Source: Elephas maximus indicus
Taxonomy: Eukaryota > Chordata > Mammalia > Proboscidea > Elephantidae
Direction: 5' to 3'
Length of the DNA stretch: 64,000 nucleotides
Assembly (NCBI RefSeq): GCF_024166365.1
Contig: NC_064825.1
Span: 103,492,480-103,556,479, forward strand
Numbering within the stretch: position 1 is the stretch's first letter; every line of letters starts with the position of its first letter. This document shows, in pieces, positions 59,196-64,000 of this stretch. The notes beneath the pieces are model-generated. The model worked only from the letters and a program-made list of their open reading frames with translations. It did not search any database and had not been told where the DNA came from. A program made the position numbers and the translations under genes.

Positions 59196-62100
59196 TTATA
59201 ATAGTTGTCTTATACAATATTTGTCCTTTTGCCTCTGACTAATTTCGCTCAGTATAATGCCTTCCAGGTTCCTCCATGTTATGAAATGTTTCACAGATTC
59301 GTCACTGTTCTTTATCGATGCGTAGTATTCCATTGTGTGAATATACCACAATTTATTTACCCATTCATCCGTTGATGGACACCTTGGTTGCTTCCAGCTT
59401 TTTGCTATTGTAAACAGAGCTGCAATAAACATGGGTGTGCATATATCTGTTTGTGTGAAGGCTCTTATTTCTCTAGGGTATATTCCGAGGAGTGGGATTT
59501 CCGGGTTGTATGGTAGTTCTATTTCTAACTGTTTAAGATAACGCCAGATAGATTTCCAAAGTGGTTGTACCATTTTACATTCCCACCAGCAGTGTGTAAG
59601 AGTTCCAATCTCTCCGCAGCCTCTCCAACATTTATTATTTTGTGTTTTTTGGATTAATGCCAGCCTTGTTGGTGTGAGGTGGAATCTCTTCGTAGTTTTA
59701 ATTTGCAATTCTCTAATGGCTAATGATCGGGAGCATTTTCTCATGTATCTGTTAGCTGCCTGAATATCTTCTTTAGTGAAGTGCGTGTTCATATCCTTTG
59801 CCCACTTCTTGATTGGGTTGTTTGTCTTTTTGTGGTTGAGTTTTGACAGAATCATATAGATTTTAGAGATCAGGCGCTGGTCTGAGATGTCATAGCTGAA
59901 AATTCTTTCCCAGTCTGTAGGTGGTCTTTTTACTCTTTTGGTGAAGTCTTTAGATGAGCATAGGTGTTTGATTTTTAGGAGCTCCCAGTTATCTGGTTTC
60001 TTTTCGCCATTTTTGGTAATGTTTTGTATTCTGTTTATGCCTTGTATTAGGGCTCCTAATGTTGTCCCTATTTTTTCTTCCAAGATCTTTATCGTTTTAG
60101 TCTTTATGTTTAGGTCTTTGATCCACTTGGAGTTAGTTTTTGTGCATGGTGTGAGGTATGGGTCCTGTTTCATTTTTTTGCAAATGGATATCCAGTTCTG
60201 CCAGCACCATTTGTTAAAAAGACTATCTTTTCCCCAATTAACTGACACTGGGCCTTTGTCAAATATCAGCTGCTCATATGTGGATGGATTTATATCTGGG
60301 TTCTCAATTCTGTTCCATTGGTCTATGTGTCTGCTGTTGTACCAGTACCAGGCTGTTTTGATTACTGTGGCTGTATAATAGGTTCTGAAATCAGGTAGAG
60401 TGAGGCCTCCCACTTTCTTCTTCTTTTTCAGTAATGCTTTGCTTATTCGAGGCTTCTTTCCCTTCCATATGAAGTTGGTGATTTGTTTCTCCATTACATT
60501 AAAAAATGACATTGGAATTTGGATCGGAAGTGCATTGTATGTATAGGTGACTTTTGGTAGAATAGACATTTTTACTATGTTAAGTCTTCCTATCCATGTG
60601 CAAGGTATGTTTTTCCACTTAAGTAGGTCCTTTTTAGTTTCTTGTAGTAGTACTTTGTAGTTTTCTTTGTATAGGTCTTTTACATCCTTGGTAAGGTTTA
60701 TTCCTAAGTATTTTATCTTCTTGGGGGCTACTGTGAATGGTATTGATTTGGTTATTTCCTCTTCGATGTTCTTTTTGTTGGTGTAGAGGAATCCAAGTGA
60801 TTTTTGTATGTTTATCTTATAACCTGAGACTCTGCCAAACTCTTCTCTTAGTTTCAGTAGTTTTCTGGAGGATTCCTTAGGGTTTTCTGTGTATAAGATC
60901 ATGTCATCTGCAAATAGAGATCATTTTACTTCCTCCTTGCCAATCCAGATGCCCTTTATTTCTTTGTCTAGCCTAGTTGCTCTGGCTAGGACCTCTATTA
61001 CAATGTTGAATAAGAGCGGTGATAAAGGGCATCCTTGTCTGGTTCCAGTTCTCAAGGGAAATGCTTTCAGGCTCTCTCCATTTAGAGTGATGTTGGCTGT
61101 TGGCTTTGCATAAAAAAAAAAAAAAAAATTAGATGCCCTTTATTATGTTCAGGAATTTTCCTTCAATTCCTATTTTGCTGAGAGTTTGGTGTTGGACTTT
61201 GTCAAATGCCTTTTCTGCATCAATTGATAAGATCATGTGGTTTTTGTCTTTTGTTTTATTTATATGGTGGATTACATTAATTGTTTTTCTAATATTAAAC
61301 CAGCCTTGCATACCTGGTATAAATCCCACTTGGTCATGGTGGATTAATTTTTTGATATGTTGTTGAATTCTATTGGCTAGAATTTTGTTGAGGATTTTTG
61401 CACCTATGTTCATGAGGGATATAGGTGTGTAATTTTCTTTTTTTGTGATGTCTTTACCTGGTTTTGGTATCAGGGAAATGGTGGCTTCAGAGAATGAGTT
61501 AGGTAGTATTCCGTCATTTTCTATGCTTTGAAATACCTTTAGTAGTAGTGGTGGTGTTAACTCTTCTCTGAAAGTTTGGTAGAACTCTGCAGTAAAGCCA
61601 TCCGGGCCAGGGCTTTTTTTTTTTGTTGGGAGTTTTTTGATTACCGTTTCAATCTCTTTTTTTGTTATGGGTCTATTTAGTTGTTCTGCTTCTGAATGTG
61701 TTAGTTTAGGTAGGTAGTGTTTTTCCAGGAATTCATCCATTTCTTCTAGGTTTGCAAATTTGTTAGAGTACAATTTTTCATAATAATCTGATATGATTCT
61801 TTTAATTTCACTTGGGTCTGTTGTCATGTGGCCCATCTCGTTTCTTATTTGGGTTATTTGTTTCCTTTCCTGTATTTCTTTAGTCAGTCTAGCCAATGGT
61901 TTATCAATTTTGTTAATTTTTTTGAAGAACCAGCTTTTGGCTTGTTAATTCTTTCAATTGTTTTTCTATTCTCTAATTCATTTAGTTCAGCTCTGATTTT
62001 TATTATTTGTTTTCTTCTGGTGCCTGATGGATTCTCTTGTTGCTCACTTTCTATTTGTTCAAGTTGTAGGGACAATTCTCTGATTTGGGCTCTTCTTTTT

Positions 62101-63005
62101 GTATGTGTGCATTTATCGATATAAATTGGCCTCTGAGCACTGCTTTTGCTGTGTCCCAGAGGTTTTGATAGGAAGTATTTTCATTCTCGTTGCATTCTAT
62201 GAATTTTCTTATTCCCTCCTTGATGTCTTCTATAACCCAGTCTTTTTTCAGGAGGGTATTGTTCAGTTTCCAAGTATTTGATTTCTTTTCCCTAGTTTTT
62301 CTGTTATTGATTTCTAGTTTTATTGCCTTGTGGTCAGAGAAGATGCTTTGTAATATTTCGATATTTTGGATTCTGCAAAGGTTTGTTTTATGACCTAATA
62401 TGTGGTCTATTCTAGAGAATGTTCCATGTGTGCTAGAAAAAAAAGTATACTTTGCAGCAGTTGGGTGGAGAGTTCTGTGTAAGTCAATGAGGTCAAGTTG
62501 GTTGATTGTTGTAATTAGATCTTCCGTGTCTCTGTTGAGCTTCTTACTGGATGTCCCGTCCTTCTCCGAAAGTCTCCTACTATAATTGTGGAGGTGTCTA
62601 TCTCACTTTTCAGTTCTGTTAAAATTTGATTTATGTATCTTGCAGCCCTGTCATTGGGTGCATAAATATTTAATATGGTTATGTCTTCCTGATCAATTGT
62701 CCCTTTTCTCATTATATAGTGTCCTTCTTTATCCTTTGTGGTGGATTTAAGTCTAAAGTCTATTTTGTCAGAAATTAAGATTGCTACTCCTGCTCTTTTT
62801 TGCTTATTGTTTGCTTGATATATTTTTTTCCATCTTTTGAGTTTTAGTTTGTTTGTGTCTCTAAGTTTAAGGTGTGTCTCTTGTAGGCAGCATATAGCGG
62901 ATCGTGTTTCTTTATCCAGTCTGTGACTCTCTGTCTCTTTATTGGTGCATTTAGTCCATTTACATTTAGCATAATTATAGATAAGTATGTGTTTAGTGTT
63001 GTCAT
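59196..63005 (-). pseudogene. L1 ORF2 (endonuclease-reverse transcriptase), decayed
   Basis: Starts at the ATG at 63005 (MTTLNTYLSIIMLNVNGLNA). Endonuclease parts (CCLQETHL, RAGVAILISDKIDF, ILNIYAPND, IIVGDF) lie at about 62880-62530 with frame breaks. RT part 61896-61129: [54 protein letters not shown] is at 60914-60903, with a TGA three codons upstream (60923-60921). The last 568 codons (60902-59196) are open and include the Cys/His motif CWRGCGEIGTLTHCWWEC. A 17-base A run (61112-61128) splits KGI from YAKP. The intact enzyme would nick DNA and prime reverse transcription. Confidence 0.93.
61112..61128 (+). repeat. 17-base A run inside L1 ORF2
   Basis: It interrupts the RT reading frame between ...LNIIKGI and [10 protein letters not shown] on the minus strand, where L1 elements have no homopolymer. 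Confidence 0.9.
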
Positions 63006-63459
63006 TTTGATGCCTTTTTATGTGTGTTGTTGACAATTTCATTTTTCCACTTACTTTTTTGTGCTGAGACGTTTTTCTTAGTAACTTGTGTGTTCCTCAT
63101 TTTCATAGTATTTGACTTTATGTTTGCTGAGTCGTTACGTTTTTCTTGGTTTTTATTTTGAGTTATGGAGTTTTTATACCTCTTTGTGGTTACCTTAATA
63201 TTTACCCCTATTTTTCTAAGTAAAAACCTAACTTGTATTGTCCTATATCGCATTGTATCCCTCTCCATATGGCAGTTCTATGCCACCTGTATTTAGTCCC
63301 TCTTTTTGATTATTGTGATCTTTTACATATTGGGTTCAATGATTCCCTGTTTTGAGCATTTTTTTTTAAATTAATCTTAATTTGTTTTTGTGATTTCCCT
63401 ATTTGAGTTGATATCAGGATATTCTGTTCTGTGACCTTGTGTTGTGCTGGTATCTGATA

Positions 63460-64000
63460 TTATTGGTTCTCTGACCAAACAATTTCCTTTAGTATTTCTT
63501 GTAGCTTTGGTTTGGTTTTTGCAAATTCTCTAAGCTTGTGTTTATCTGTAAATATCTTAATTTCACCTTTATATTTCAGAGAGAGTTTTGCTGGATATAT
63601 GATCCTTGGCTGGCAGTTTTTCTCCTTCAGTGCTCTGTATATGTCATCCCATTGCCTTCTTGCCTGCATGGTTTCTGCTGAGTAGTCTGAACTTATTCTT
63701 ATTGATTCTCCCTTGTAGGAGACCTTTCTTTTCTCCCTGGCTGCTTTTCAAATTTTCTCTTTATCTTTGGTTTTGGCAAGTTTAATGATAATATGTCTTG
63801 GTGTTTTTCCTTTTGTATCAATCCCAAATGGGGTTCGATGAGCATCTTGGATAGATATCCTTTCGTCTTTCATGATGTCAGGGAAGTTTTCTGTGAGCAG
63901 ATCTTCAACTATTCTCTCTGTGTTTTCTCTCCTCCCTCCCTGTTCTGGGACTCCAATCACATGCAAGTTATCCTTCTTGATAGAGTCCCACATGATTCTT
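63460..64000 (-). pseudogene. L1 ORF1 C-terminal part, broken
   Basis: 63993-63748 encodes the RRM-like part (NLHVIGVPEQGG, IQDAHRTPFGID, KTPRHIIIKLAKTKDKEKI). 63669-63460 encodes the C-terminal domain (MQARRQWDDIYRALKEKN to LQEILKEIVWSENQ). The two lie in different frames, with a break around 63670-63750. Confidence 0.88.

Larger units (their letters stand above)
58195..64000 (-). mobile_element. L1 LINE, 3' part (3' UTR, ORF2, ORF1 C-terminus)
   Basis: On the minus strand: ORF1 C-terminal part (64000 to about 63460), ORF2 (63005 to 59196) and the 3' UTR (59195 to about 58195), ending at a T-rich run on the plus strand (the poly(A) tail). The 5' end is outside the window. It has long open stretches but also stops and an A-run insertion, so it is recent-looking yet dead. 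Confidence 0.96.

Noticed and set aside
59196-60902. 568-codon L1 ORF2 stretch as an active gene
   Set aside because: A TGA lies just upstream of FADD, and the RT and endonuclease parts are in other frames.

Overview
This is mammalian nuclear DNA, almost certainly from an afrotherian and most probably an elephant or another paenungulate. It is saturated with AfroSINE copies, and with a BovB-like RTE LINE that has the same 3' end as those SINEs (ending in a CAA-type tail). Both are hallmarks of Afrotheria. Older pan-mammalian repeats (MIR, L2, MER5A/hAT, MLT1 LTRs) lie between them. I see no bacterial, organellar or CRISPR sequence. Species was inferred from repeats only.

Left part (1-20.4 kb): the 3' end of a plus-strand receptor tyrosine phosphatase gene, PTPRJ (DEP-1/CD148). 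Ten coding exons between 4014 and 16917 join in one continuous frame (337 codons plus stop). They cover the cytoplasmic juxtamembrane segment and the whole catalytic domain, including the KNRY loop, WPD loop, [11 protein letters not shown]-loop and the C-terminal NGYIA. One is a 9-nt microexon. A 3' UTR of about 3.5 kb follows, notably free of SINEs. The window opens inside an antisense L1 in an upstream PTPRJ intron; the transmembrane and extracellular exons lie to the left, outside the window.

Middle and right part (20.4-58 kb): intergenic DNA and the start of an olfactory receptor (OR) family 4 cluster. There are two intact single-exon OR genes. One on the minus strand (32997-34013) is a family-4 receptor with an unusually long C-terminal tail. 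One on the plus strand (51549-52475) matches OR4B1. PTPRJ next to OR4B1 is also the gene order of human 11p11.2; the minus-strand OR between them is extra relative to my memory of that locus. Around the ORs are several RTE insertions, including a head-to-tail pair, one flanked by a perfect 27-bp target-site duplication, and one with a 5' inversion. There is also a direct segmental duplication (about 36.0-39.5 kb versus 56.6-58.2 kb) whose two copies share an AfroSINE.

Right edge (58.2-64 kb): the 3' UTR, a decayed ORF2 and the C-terminal part of ORF1 of a second antisense L1 of the same general type as the one at the left edge.

I found no wholly new biochemical system. The most interesting signals are structural: 5'-inverted (twin-primed) AfroSINE and RTE insertions with target-site duplications, a tRNA-Gly-headed SINE that shares the RTE tail, the PTPRJ microexon, and the OR-flanking duplication.
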